64,000 bases of DNA from Mariniblastus sp. (GTDB taxonomy: Bacteria > Planctomycetota > Planctomycetia > Pirellulales > Pirellulaceae): positions 48,209 through 112,208 of the forward strand of contig JAPKBL010000003.1 of the NCBI GenBank assembly GCA_028823415.1, in the 5' to 3' direction. Below the pieces are notes generated by a model. That model worked only from the letters and a program-made list of their open reading frames with translations, searched no databases and was not told the origin of the DNA. This document shows, piece after piece, positions 21,562 to 31,565 of the stretch (position 1 is the stretch's first letter; every line of letters starts with the position of its first letter). Position numbers and translations under genes: made by a program.

Positions 21562-23346
21562 TTACCTAAGTGAGTGGCGAAAGGCTTCGCGAAGGCACTC
21601 AATGCCTATTTGTCCTGAATCTCCGTCGACGATGACATTTACCCGAACTTCACTCGTATTCATCGTTTCGATATTGATATTGGCATCTGAGAGCGCCCGA
21701 AACATACCGATGGCGACGCCGGTGTGACTTCGCAGGCCAACTCCGGAAACAGATAATTTAGCGATCGTTTTCTTATAGTCGACTTTGTCACACCCAAAGT
21801 CTTCACATACTTGATTGGCGACAGTGATCGCATTATCAAATTGGTCCCTTGGCATGGTGAAAGTAATGTCAGCGATTTGAGAGCTGGCGTAACTCTGAAC
21901 AATCATGTCCACAAAAACACCCGCAGCGGCAATGCGGTCGAATAGTTGAGCGGCGATCCCAGGTTCGTTGGGTACTTTGGAAAGGGTAATTCGAGATTGG
22001 GAATCATCCAGCGAAATATCGTCGATCATCAGTGATTCCATCCCCGTATCGCGTTGCAGACGTTCGATGACTTCGGCAATGTTAACTTGGTTGGAGATAT
22101 CCCGAGCGGGTAATTGTGTTGGTTCTTTGGATTCTACTTTATCGAGTGCGAACTCTGAATGAACGGTTCTCAAAGCGTTCAATGCCTGCTCGCGTTTTAC
22201 CAACGCTGAGATTTTGATTTCACTGGTGGTAATTATTTCCATGTTCACTGCCGCGTCGGCCAGCGTTTGGAACATTCGGTTGGCAACACCTGTTTGTTTC
22301 GCCATTCCGAGTCCGACGACTGATACTTTGGATACGTTCTCGTCTACCAGACCAATTCGACCTCCCATTTTTTCAACCGAGGGATGTATTGCGTCGATGG
22401 CGTCCTGCACTTCATTTCGGGGGACAGTAAAACTAACCGTTGTGTTTCCATTCTCGGCTACATTTTGAACGATCATATCGACGGTGATTTTCTTGTCCGC
22501 GACTGGTGCAAAAATCTGATAGATGGTTCCGGGGACGTCAGGCACTTCAAAGACCGAAATCAATGCTTCGTCTTTGGTCAATGCGGCGCCGCTCACGGCC
22601 AGTGCTGCCGTCTCGGAATCGTCTACAATGATTGAACCTGGTACGTCACTAAGACTGCTGCGGACGTGAATCGGGACATTGAATTTTTTTCCGAATTCAA
22701 CGGACCGACTATGGAGTACGCCTGCACCTAGGCTTGCCAGTTCAAGCATTTCGTCGTAACAGACTTGACGAACAAGGCATGCTTCGGGAAGGACACGCGG
22801 GTCGGTTGTGTAAACGCCATCGACGTCGGTGTAGATTTCGCACTGGTCGGCCCCCAAAACGGCAGCGAGCGCGACCGCGGTCGTATCGCTTCCTCCACGA
22901 CCTAACGTAGTGATGTTTAAATTGTCGTCAATTCCTTGAAACCCAGCCGCGATCACAATGTTGCCTTCGTCGAGGAGGGTTTTGATTCGATCGGTGGAGA
23001 TCGAATGAATTCTAGCCTTGGTATGAGAGCTGTCGGTCTTGATGCCAATTTGCGCTCCGGTCAGGCTGACCGCTTTATATCCCAATGAGTCGATGGCCAT
23101 CGCCATTAAGGCGACGCTCACCTGTTCACCGGTGGAAAGCAGCATGTCCATCTCCCTCGCGGGAGGTCGTTCGTTGACTTCTTGAGCGAGGCTGATCAAA
23201 GTATCCGTATTTTTACCCATCGCACTGACGACCATTACGACTTGATTGCCGGTCTGATGGGCGCGAACTGCCTTGCGTGCGGCAGCAAGAATTTTTTGGC
23301 TGTCGGCGACGCTGGTGCCACCAAATTTCTGGACAACAAGAGGCAT
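21562..23346 (-). CDS. lysC: Aspartate kinase with four ACT domains
   Basis: VVQKFGGTSVAD, GRGGSDTTAVALAAVLGAD, two copies of a paired ACT regulatory region (DVPGTIYQIFAPVADKKITVDMIVQN / EPGIAAQLFDRIAAAGVFVDMIVQS). Confidence 0.93.
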   Translation of the reverse strand: MPLVVQKFGGTSVADSQKILAAARKAVRAHQTGNQVVMVVSAMGKNTDTLISLAQEVNERPPAREMDMLLSTGEQVSVALMAMAIDSLGYKAVSLTGAQIGIKTDSSHTKARIHSISTDRIKTLLDEGNIVIAAGFQGIDDNLNITTLGRGGSDTTAVALAAVLGADQCEIYTDVDGVYTTDPRVLPEACLVRQVCYDEMLELASLGAGVLHSRSVEFGKKFNVPIHVRSSLSDVPGSIIVDDSETAALAVSGAALTKDEALISVFEVPDVPGTIYQIFAPVADKKITVDMIVQNVAENGNTTVSFTVPRNEVQDAIDAIHPSVEKMGGRIGLVDENVSKVSVVGLGMAKQTGVANRMFQTLADAAVNMEIITTSEIKISALVKREQALNALRTVHSEFALDKVESKEPTQLPARDISNQVNIAEVIERLQRDTGMESLMIDDISLDDSQSRITLSKVPNEPGIAAQLFDRIAAAGVFVDMIVQSYASSQIADITFTMPRDQFDNAITVANQVCEDFGCDKVDYKKTIAKLSVSGVGLRSHTGVAIGMFRALSDANINIETMNTSEVRVNVIVDGDSGQIGIECLREAFRHSLR

Positions 23347-23483
23347 TGTAATCTGTGGGTTGGAGTCAGAAGATCGGCTGGGAAACCGTAGAATTTATCG
23401 CGTTTAACGGGCGTCCGAAAGCACCTGCCGAAACTAACTTGCTCCTCCTCGTAAGAACTCAACGTGGTAGATCAGGTTATGTC

Positions 23484-23523
23484 GATAAAAAATGCCTTAG
23501 GTGTTCCCTTGCGTCCGGCATTT
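23484..23523 (-). terminator. Probable terminator hairpin on the minus strand
   Basis: Minus strand AAATGCC-(20 nt loop)-GGCATTTTTT; follows the decayed transporter and precedes lysC. Confidence 0.45.
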
Positions 23524-23595
23524 GCTCATCCGGTTCCAGATTTTTCTTTTCATGTAGGGCAGTCGCCTCGTTGGCGCGCGTTAATTGAGTTGTTT

Positions 23596-24624
23596 CTAGT
23601 TTTTGATCCCAGTGGTTGAGATTCTCTCAATGAATGTTCGGAATAACGGATTCTCGTCTAAGTAGTTCTGGAATTGGGGATCTTGCGTTACTGTTCTTGA
23701 AACCGGAATCCTACCTCCTTGTGTGCAGGTCTTGGCAGTTTTGCGACGGGTTGGTGAAGCCGACCCAAAATTTAGCAAACTCCCAAGCGCCTTTTGAGTT
23801 TTCCGCACCTTGGGGGAATACAAAGAAGTTACCGTTTACCCATCCGGCATTTTCACGCGAAGAACCTGAAACAGAAATTGGCAGTGGCACACGCCAAATT
23901 CTGGTGACGCCACTCCCCTCGCCTCACGGTTTTCGGTAAACGCCGCTAAATTTCGAACTCTCCATTGGCCATCCAAGATGACGGTAAAGCGCCCCGACAT
24001 TTCTTGATCTTCCAGAGAGAGCAAGGGGAACGTCTTGCCTGGCAGCGATTGATCGCCTTTTCGGAAGGCAGCAAGATTGTCCGAGCCGTAGTGTCGGCAT
24101 CGCTGGCCATCCATCGAAGTGCATCCCCAATCGGTGGGATCAAACGGCGCCAGAGCGTTGGCGATTTCATCGAGGTCGGAGATCGTTTGTGGCGGCTGGA
24201 GGCCGTATTGTTGGAGGATTGTTTTATTATAGTCAAGGGCGTGAATGTCCAGACCGTTGCAAAGCCCGTACCTTTGGTCTTTGTAAATCGCCGGCCCTCT
24301 GACTTTGGCAGAGAGGCGCGTGGCGAGGAGAACGCCGGTAATCACAGACAGCGAGAGGGGAATTAATGAGCAATCGAAGGTGTTGGTCAGTGCTAGGCCA
24401 AACCCTTGTTGGCTGTTTATCTCTGAAGCAAGGCGGTGACAGTTTTCAAGACAGATGAATTCCGGAGGATGGATCAGGTCGAATCGACAAAGGCTCCCGT
24501 AAAACGAGGCCGCGAATGGCCATGCGAATAGAAAAACAAACACCACAATCCATGGAGAGCAAAACAGTAACTCGGAAAACCGATCGTTTTTTACATGTTT
24601 CAGCTTAGCCGTTGATCGGGGCAA
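23596..24624 (-). pseudogene. Decayed sugar ABC transporter: MalF-type permease N-terminus fused to internal and C-terminal solute-binding-protein fragments, with frameshift
   Basis: 24624..23836 reads permease-like LLFCSPWIVVFVFLFAWPFAASFYGSLCRFDLIHPPEFICLENCHRLASE...LSLSVITGVLLATRLSAKVRG and then SBP-like YGLCNGLDIHALDYNKTILQQYGLQPPQTISDLDEI; the SBP C-terminus (RIPVSRTVTQDPQFQNYLDENPLFRTFIERI) continues in another frame at 23596..23823. Confidence 0.75.
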
Positions 24625-24876
24625 GGACAGTCAACGGTAGGCAATGCGTTGGATTGATTCGGTGCCATGATAATGCATCTGGCGAAAAGACGTGAGCGAC
24701 CGGCTGCAGCGTTTTGAAGATTATTAAAGCCTTCCATGCCAGTCTTCGCTTGCTTGGCAATATTTTTTCCGTCCTTTGGCAACGAAACACCCCGACCAAA
24801 ATACAATCACCTTGCCAGTACAACGTTGAGCAAGTTATCTTAACCTTCACGCAATTCCGAATTTTAGAAAATAACA

Positions 24877-26163
24877 ATGAACGATATTTTTGAAGATCTC
24901 CAGTGGCGAGGATTAATTCATCAGACCACCGCGGATGAGTTACTGCCCGGTTGGTTGTCTTCGGGGTCGCGGACGGTTTACGCTGGATTTGATCCGACTG
25001 CTGACAGTCTTCATGTCGGTAGTTTGCTGCCGTTAATGATGTTGCGCCGTTTTCAAAAGGCGGGCCACAGGCCGATTGCCATTGTCGGGGGGGCGACAGG
25101 AATGATCGGAGACCCGAGCGGGAAAAGCGCCGAGCGAAATCTGCAAACGCCGGAGCAATTAGCGGCCAATCTCGCAGGGATTGAATCCCAGATGAGACAT
25201 GTTCTCGACTTTGACAGCGGGGACGTATCGGCAATGTTGGTCAACAACAACGATTGGATGAGTCGCTTTAGCTACATTGAATTTTTGCGAGACGTCGGGA
25301 AAAACTTCCCGGTTAATGTGATGCTCGGGAAAGACTCGGTGAAAAGCCGACTCTCAAGTGAAGCGGGTTTAAGTTACACAGAATTTAGCTATATGCTCTT
25401 GCAGGCATACGATTTTGTTCATTTGAATCGAGAGCACGGCTGCGAATTGCAGATTGGGGGAAGTGACCAGTGGGGGAATGTTACTGCGGGGATTGATCTT
25501 GGCCGCCGCATGCTGGGGGCTCAACTCTACGGAATGACCTGCCCGCTGCTCACGAAAACCGACGGCTCAAAAATGGGAAAAACAGAGTCGGGTGCGATTT
25601 GGTTGTCCCCGGAAAGAACAAGCCCTTACAAGTTTTATCAGTATTGGCTTAACGTGGCCGATGAGGATACCGGAACATGTCTTCGTTTTCTGACCGAGCT
25701 GGAGCGTTCTGAAATTGAGGCGTTGGATGAATTATGTGTTTCGGCTCCCGAGCAAAGAGCCAGTCAGAAAAAGCTCGCCGAGGAGCTGACTCGGCTGATT
25801 CATGGTTCATCAGGATTGTCGACGGCGCTCCAGGCGACAGAGATCTTTTTCGGGGCCGAAATTGAAAATCTCGATGATCGTCAATTGATTGAGATTTTTG
25901 CCGACGTTCCCAATTGTGAACTTTCCGCGACTGAGTTATCCGGTGAAGGCCTTGGGATAATGGATGCGTTGGTCAAATCAGGTTTGATGAAATCCAACGG
26001 CGAAGCCCGCCGCTCGATCAAGCAGGGGGGCATCTATATTAATAACCGCCGCGTTGGCGAAATTGATCGACGATTGACCGTCGCCGATTTGACGAGCGAA
26101 ACGGTGATTGTCCTTCGAAGTGGAAAAAAGAAATATGCATTACTAAGGTTTAGTAATGCATAG
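24877..26163 (+). CDS. tyrS: Tyrosyl-tRNA synthetase
   Basis: TVYAGFDPTADSLHVGSLLPL, LQIGGSDQWGNVTAGIDL, KTDGSKMGKTESG, C-terminal S4-like domain. Confidence 0.95.
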   Translation: MNDIFEDLQWRGLIHQTTADELLPGWLSSGSRTVYAGFDPTADSLHVGSLLPLMMLRRFQKAGHRPIAIVGGATGMIGDPSGKSAERNLQTPEQLAANLAGIESQMRHVLDFDSGDVSAMLVNNNDWMSRFSYIEFLRDVGKNFPVNVMLGKDSVKSRLSSEAGLSYTEFSYMLLQAYDFVHLNREHGCELQIGGSDQWGNVTAGIDLGRRMLGAQLYGMTCPLLTKTDGSKMGKTESGAIWLSPERTSPYKFYQYWLNVADEDTGTCLRFLTELERSEIEALDELCVSAPEQRASQKKLAEELTRLIHGSSGLSTALQATEIFFGAEIENLDDRQLIEIFADVPNCELSATELSGEGLGIMDALVKSGLMKSNGEARRSIKQGGIYINNRRVGEIDRRLTVADLTSETVIVLRSGKKKYALLRFSNA

Positions 26164-26512
26164 CGAGAGTTTCATCGCATGTTCCCGCCTTGAAGCCGGC
26201 GGGATCATTGAGCCACTTTTTAAGTTCCCGGTGGCTTCGTGATGGATAAGCGTGGCGGTACAAGCACATTTGCTTGAATTGCTCCCTCTGCGACTAATCT
26301 GCAAGCAGAATCGATGCTTGCAAACCGGATTTTAAGTCTTTATGGCTGTTAAATTGTAACAATCATACGAATCATACCGGAAATTCTAATGAGTTTGATC
26401 TTTCTGTGTCGATGCTTTCTACCACATGTACTACTTTTTCGGGCGCCTATTGCGCTGGAGATCGTGGATAACCTAGCCCTGAAAGCGTCGGGATTCGTCT
26501 CGGGAGACATCG

Positions 26513-29500
26513 ATGAAGATAAGATTGAGCCTTTTCTGCATTGCCTTGGCAATCATTGCCTGTAACACCGCAGGTGCTCAGATAATGCAATCAATGCATA
26601 ACGGAGCATCTGCCCAATCGGCTTATCAGCCAGTCCAAGGTGACTTGCTGGGCCCCACAACGAGTGGGATACCGGGACGATTGTGGTTTGAAACCAACTT
26701 GGCAGACCAAGGCCTTGGTTGGAGTGGAACCTACTTTACAATCGGCGGCAAAACCCGACTATTCGAAGACCGATTCGATGGCCGTTGGTTGTTGGAAAGC
26801 CAGATTCACTACAATGTAAGTGAGGGCGGCGGTGCCTTCGCCAACATTGGTGTGGAGCGTGTGTTCTCAATACCGGCTGCTCAGGCGGATGTGAGCTTTG
26901 GACTTTGGTATGACTACAGTGGTGATCGAAAAGAAGACTTTTCGCACACTTTTCACCAGGTCGGCATCAGTGGAAAAATCAAGAAAGAAAAGTGGGATCT
27001 GTTAGTCAACGGTTATTTTCCGACTGGCGTGCAGGACTACTCTTATGGCGATCCCCTTGGCTTAAATTGCTTTGTGGGTAACGAGATCGTTATCATTCCT
27101 GGAATTGACAGTGCGCTATCGGGCTTCGATGTGACGCTTCGAACACGCCCCAAGCAACTAGCTGGGGTAAACGGTTTTCTTGACATCGGTGGTTATAGTT
27201 ACAACTCAGACTTGATTAACTCATTCGGTGGTGGAAAAGTCCGATTGGGTTTTCAAGGCACGCGAGGCATGATGGTCAATCTCGAGGTCAATCAGGATGA
27301 CCGATTTAACACGACGGGTGTTGTGGGTCTGGGTTGGGTCTTTGGAGCAAACGCTGGCGGCCGTGGAAGTGAATACGCTGGGCTTGGCCGCGACTTAGAA
27401 ACATCTGTTCGAAACGATCATATCGTTGTCTTTAATCAGGACGTTGTTCTGGCGATGGATCCAACGACGGGTGCGGCTTACAATGTCATTCATGTCGATA
27501 ACAACGCCGACGCATCTGTTGAAAATGGAACGGCGGAGCGTCCTTACAGCACACTGCTTTTAGCTCAAAACTTGAGTGCTGCAGGCGATGTCATTCTTGT
27601 TAATTCGGGAGACGGAACTGATCGGAACATGGATGCTGGAGTCCAGTTGCAAGATAATCAGCGACTGTGGGGGAATGGACAGGCCATCTTAATTCCAATT
27701 CAGAATGGACAGTTCTTCGAGCTTTGCACCAACCCACTTGGGGTCACACCAACGATCTCCAATGCTGGTGGATTTGCGGTTGTAACCTTGGCCAACAACA
27801 ACGATGTTGCCGGAATTAACATTGACGCAACGGGCGCTCAATTTGGTGTCTTTGGAAATGGTCAGGGAACAAGTGTTCGAGATAACACCATTTCCGCAGC
27901 AGACTCACACGGTATCTTCCTCTCGGGTGTAACCGGCGATGTTAACATTGCTCGAAACTTGCTGGACAACAACGATGGAAGTGGTTTGTTCATTCGCAAC
28001 GCACTTGATACGAATCAGAATATCACGATTGAAGAGAATGTTGCATCTAACAACTTCCTAGACGGTATTCAGATGCGGAATTACGATCCAGCATCGCTTA
28101 CCATTCTCAGTAACAGCACGGATAACAATCTGAGAAGTGGTCTTCACCTCGAAAACTACGCTAACACAACGGGTGCTGGGTTTACAATCCAAAGCCACAC
28201 ATCCACTGGGAATGCTAGTCACGGTGTTCACCTAAACCAGGGCTTGGGTAGCTTTACTCTGCTAGACTCGAGTATCACTGAAAACAACGGTGCTGGCTTG
28301 TTACTTGAAAACTGGCAGACCGCTAATCCAGATGTTATCAACATCGCAACGACGGAAGGTGGTACAAGTACCATCTCCAACAACGGAGCCTTCGCTAATA
28401 TTCAGATCTTTATGAATAACGGTGGCGATAATGCTATGGTTAACATTGCTAACCAGACCTTGAGCGGCGGTGTTCGCGGTGTTGCAGCACGTATCGAAGG
28501 AGTTGACGGAGTGGGTGCTCGAACGACTCTCGGGATCAATATCGCCAGCACCAATGAGATTGATAGCAACGTGAACGATGGTATTAACCTCAGTGCAGTC
28601 AATAGTGGCCTGATCCAAGCGACGATTGGAGACCCAGACAGTGCGCTTCCGATGACACTTCTTGGCAATGCTGTCGGTGGTGGCAACGGTATCTCTCTGG
28701 TAGCTCAGGGGATCAACGGTCAGCCGCAGGGTGAGATTCAGGCGAGCATTCAAAACGTGGATATCAACAATGCCATTAGTCGAATCATCGTCCCGGGTGG
28801 AACTGACATTATCGTTCCAACGACAGGTATTTTGGTCGACAGTAGCGGAAATGCTCTTGTTGGAATCGATATCGCAGACGTGACGATCGGAGCCCCAGGG
28901 GCGGCCGGTGATCGGACTACTCAGCGTGGTATCGCGATGGACTTCAGCAACAACGGTTCTGAGTTGATCAACCGAGTTGGAATCGATGATGTGACAATTT
29001 TCTCCAACACAGCGATTACACTGGACACAGGGTTTGATACTTACACCGATTTGACAGTGGAGAATTCAACGCTTCGTTCTAACGGCCCGCAAAGTGTTGG
29101 CGGTCGAGCTGATAACACTCCCTTCGTTGGTGGTCCAACGGTTGGTATCGATATCAATGCTCAAGGACGTGGGGTGTTCACTGGACAATTCAATGCCCTG
29201 TTGCCAAACTTGCCACTCGAATACGGCTTTTTCACTCAGGTGTCAGACGGAGATCTTGATAACTTGACCAAAGTCACTTTGGAAAACAACTCGATTCGAG
29301 ATTTCGTCCTCAACGGAGTTGATATTTCGGCTCAGGGTGACGCACAAATGCTGGTTGAAGTAACTGGAAACGTTATTTCAAACAACGGTGCGGGTGGAAG
29401 TAATCATCCAGCTGACAACCCAGCTTTCCCGTTAAACGGAACTGCGAATGTTGACGAGCTTTTCTACTTGGATGGCTTGAATATCGATGCCTTGGATGAC

Positions 29501-30115
29501 TCGACTATCTCGACCAACATTGTCAGCAACTTCTTTGTTGATAACTTTGAGCGAGGAGTTAGCTTGAATACGTTTAACTCGGCGACGATCAACGCCTTTA
29601 TGGATAACAACACGTTCTTTGGTAACGATCGAGGCTCGGAAGACTATACGTTGCCAAGACTTGGAACGGGTATTTTCGAAGGGCCAAGAACTGCTCTTAA
29701 TACAGCTGGTGAGTTTGCCCTCGAAGCGATCAACAACGAAGAGTTCTACATTCGGGACTACGAGAGTCAGATCTTTGTTAACGGTAACGGAGATCCTGCT
29801 GATTTGGCTGGAGCTGATCTTCCGGCCGACACCCCGGGTATCTTCTTCCCAATCAACAATGGCTTCGATATCTTCGGATTTCCAGTGGCATTTGGAACGG
29901 CGGATCTGAACCTGTCGATGACCAGCAACGCACTTCAGTTGCCAATTCCTGACTTCCAGAACTTTGCCGTCCCAGGGGGAGATTTCACTCTTGGACTTGA
30001 TGGCTTAACGAATGGCTTCACGGGTCCATTCTTTAATGTCTCGGACACAGGGTTTGGTGCGGCAATCGTCTTGATTGGAAATGAAGAAGCCTTCTTTACA
30101 GGTCAAGGATTCTAA
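26513..30115 (+). CDS. Large surface protein: N-terminal beta-barrel (inverse-autotransporter-like) plus right-handed beta-helix repeats
   Basis: Signal peptide; barrel-like strands to ~aa 290 (GLGWSGTYFTIGGKTRLFEDRFDGRWLLESQIHYNVSEGGGAFANIGVERVF, MMVNLEVNQDDRFNTTGVVGLGWVFG); then repeated NNxxxGIxIxx/DNNDGSGLFIRN parallel beta-helix coils. Confidence 0.7.
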   Translation: MKIRLSLFCIALAIIACNTAGAQIMQSMHNGASAQSAYQPVQGDLLGPTTSGIPGRLWFETNLADQGLGWSGTYFTIGGKTRLFEDRFDGRWLLESQIHYNVSEGGGAFANIGVERVFSIPAAQADVSFGLWYDYSGDRKEDFSHTFHQVGISGKIKKEKWDLLVNGYFPTGVQDYSYGDPLGLNCFVGNEIVIIPGIDSALSGFDVTLRTRPKQLAGVNGFLDIGGYSYNSDLINSFGGGKVRLGFQGTRGMMVNLEVNQDDRFNTTGVVGLGWVFGANAGGRGSEYAGLGRDLETSVRNDHIVVFNQDVVLAMDPTTGAAYNVIHVDNNADASVENGTAERPYSTLLLAQNLSAAGDVILVNSGDGTDRNMDAGVQLQDNQRLWGNGQAILIPIQNGQFFELCTNPLGVTPTISNAGGFAVVTLANNNDVAGINIDATGAQFGVFGNGQGTSVRDNTISAADSHGIFLSGVTGDVNIARNLLDNNDGSGLFIRNALDTNQNITIEENVASNNFLDGIQMRNYDPASLTILSNSTDNNLRSGLHLENYANTTGAGFTIQSHTSTGNASHGVHLNQGLGSFTLLDSSITENNGAGLLLENWQTANPDVINIATTEGGTSTISNNGAFANIQIFMNNGGDNAMVNIANQTLSGGVRGVAARIEGVDGVGARTTLGINIASTNEIDSNVNDGINLSAVNSGLIQATIGDPDSALPMTLLGNAVGGGNGISLVAQGINGQPQGEIQASIQNVDINNAISRIIVPGGTDIIVPTTGILVDSSGNALVGIDIADVTIGAPGAAGDRTTQRGIAMDFSNNGSELINRVGIDDVTIFSNTAITLDTGFDTYTDLTVENSTLRSNGPQSVGGRADNTPFVGGPTVGIDINAQGRGVFTGQFNALLPNLPLEYGFFTQVSDGDLDNLTKVTLENNSIRDFVLNGVDISAQGDAQMLVEVTGNVISNNGAGGSNHPADNPAFPLNGTANVDELFYLDGLNIDALDDSTISTNIVSNFFVDNFERGVSLNTFNSATINAFMDNNTFFGNDRGSEDYTLPRLGTGIFEGPRTALNTAGEFALEAINNEEFYIRDYESQIFVNGNGDPADLAGADLPADTPGIFFPINNGFDIFGFPVAFGTADLNLSMTSNALQLPIPDFQNFAVPGGDFTLGLDGLTNGFTGPFFNVSDTGFGAAIVLIGNEEAFFTGQGF

Positions 30116-30161
30116 GCAAATCGAACCTTCCTCTACCGCTTGAGTGGAGATTGAATAACAC

Positions 30162-30200
30162 AACGGGAGCCGGTCATACGCTGGCTCCCGTTTTTTTTGG
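30162..30200 (+). terminator. Rho-independent terminator
   Basis: aacgggagcc-ggtcatacgct-ggctcccgtttttttt. Confidence 0.85.
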
Positions 30201-30306
30201 CTTAATCCTGTGCTTTGAAGTTGCCTAAGTGCTAGCAGTAATTGCGCAGCAAAAAAGTCACACAATTGTTATCTTTCGAGCGGTCATAGTTCAAAGGAGT
30301 TGGCAG

Positions 30307-31395
30307 TTGAAGATATTGCAGGTCATTTCGGGGAAGACGGTCAACGGAGCGATGACTTATTGTAAGTTTGTTTCTGAACAGCTGATCGCGTTAGGTCACG
30401 AAGTTACAATTCTTGGGCGATCTGATGGGTGGATCAAAGATAACGTCGACCCGAGAATTCATTTTCTGGCGTCTGAGTTGAGCCGAAGTCCATCAGAAAT
30501 CAATCGGGTGGCGCGGTGGATCAAAGACAACCAAATCGACGTCGTGCACACGCATATGAGTCGGGGGCACGCGTTTGGCGTTATCTTACGCTTGATGACT
30601 GGAGTCCCGGTGGTTGCGACGGCGCATAATCGATCGTTCCAGCTCCATTGGCGGATGAATGACTATGTGATTGCCAATTCTCAGGCGACTTATGATTATC
30701 ATCGTCGCGTCAATCGCGTTGCGAATCGTCAAATGGAGAAGGTGCATTGTTTCACTGATCTTGAGCGGTTCAAGCATGTGAAGCCACTGGATATCACGAT
30801 TGTAAAACGACAGATGCGACTTAAAGGGGACGAATTTTTAGTGGGTGTTGTCGGCGAGGTTGTCGCCAGGAAAGGGCATCTTTATTTATTCGAGGCTTTG
30901 TCCAGAGTCGTCAGGGAGCTTCCCAATTTAAAGTTGGTGCTGTTGGGTCGTTTCAATCGGAATGAGGCTTATGTCAAGAAATTGCGAGCGATACAATTAC
31001 GAGATAAGATATTTTGTCATGTAAAATGGCTTGGACTGAGATGGAATATTCAGGATTTCATGGCGGCATTTGATTTGACAGTTGTGCCATCGGTTGAAGA
31101 ACCATTGGGGTTGGTGGCGCTGGAGTCGATGGCGGCGGGAACTCCCGTTGTGGCATCGCGTACAGGTGGATTGCCTGAGATTGTACGTCCTGGCGAAAAT
31201 GGATTACTGGTGCCTCCCAAAGATCCAATAGCGCTTGCGGATGCGATTATCAAGATGGCTGCCTCTGAGTCGGAGCGTCAACGTTTAGGGGATAATGGCC
31301 GGCGAATGGTTCAGGCAGAATTTGATCCTAAGTTGTTAACACGACAAGTTGAGAATGTATTTCAGCGTGTGGTTGCCAACCGCCGCGCTGCTTAG
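30307..31395 (+). CDS. GT4-family glycosyltransferase
   Basis: KILQVISGKTVNGAMTYC, VVGEVVARKGHLYLFEAL, PSVEEPLGLVALESMAAGTPVVASRTGGLPEIV. TTG start at 30307 with AAAGGAG RBS preferred over 30229. Confidence 0.88.
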   Translation: MKILQVISGKTVNGAMTYCKFVSEQLIALGHEVTILGRSDGWIKDNVDPRIHFLASELSRSPSEINRVARWIKDNQIDVVHTHMSRGHAFGVILRLMTGVPVVATAHNRSFQLHWRMNDYVIANSQATYDYHRRVNRVANRQMEKVHCFTDLERFKHVKPLDITIVKRQMRLKGDEFLVGVVGEVVARKGHLYLFEALSRVVRELPNLKLVLLGRFNRNEAYVKKLRAIQLRDKIFCHVKWLGLRWNIQDFMAAFDLTVVPSVEEPLGLVALESMAAGTPVVASRTGGLPEIVRPGENGLLVPPKDPIALADAIIKMAASESERQRLGDNGRRMVQAEFDPKLLTRQVENVFQRVVANRRAA

Positions 31396-31565
31396 GGAGA
31401 TTTCACATGGCTGTTTTTCTTTGAGCCTAGCAGGCGTTAAGAAAGAAACGTCGCGCAGGTGACGAATGTAGCATGAGGGCATTTAGTTGAGCTCGCTGGT
31501 TCTTGGCGATCGAGTTTGCAATTTGCGTTTCTAATTTTGGCGAATTCAGATATGGGTGATTAGCA

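Noticed and set aside
23484-23590. Possible c-di-GMP (GEMM) or lysine riboswitch upstream of lysC, because of GGACGCAAGGG on the minus strand
   Set aside because: Only a short motif resemblance; the required paired elements are not visible and the region reads better as a terminator hairpin after the decayed transporter.
24605-25234. 209-aa minus-strand ORF overlapping the start of tyrS
   Set aside because: Largely antisense to tyrS, low-complexity basic composition, no recognisable domain.
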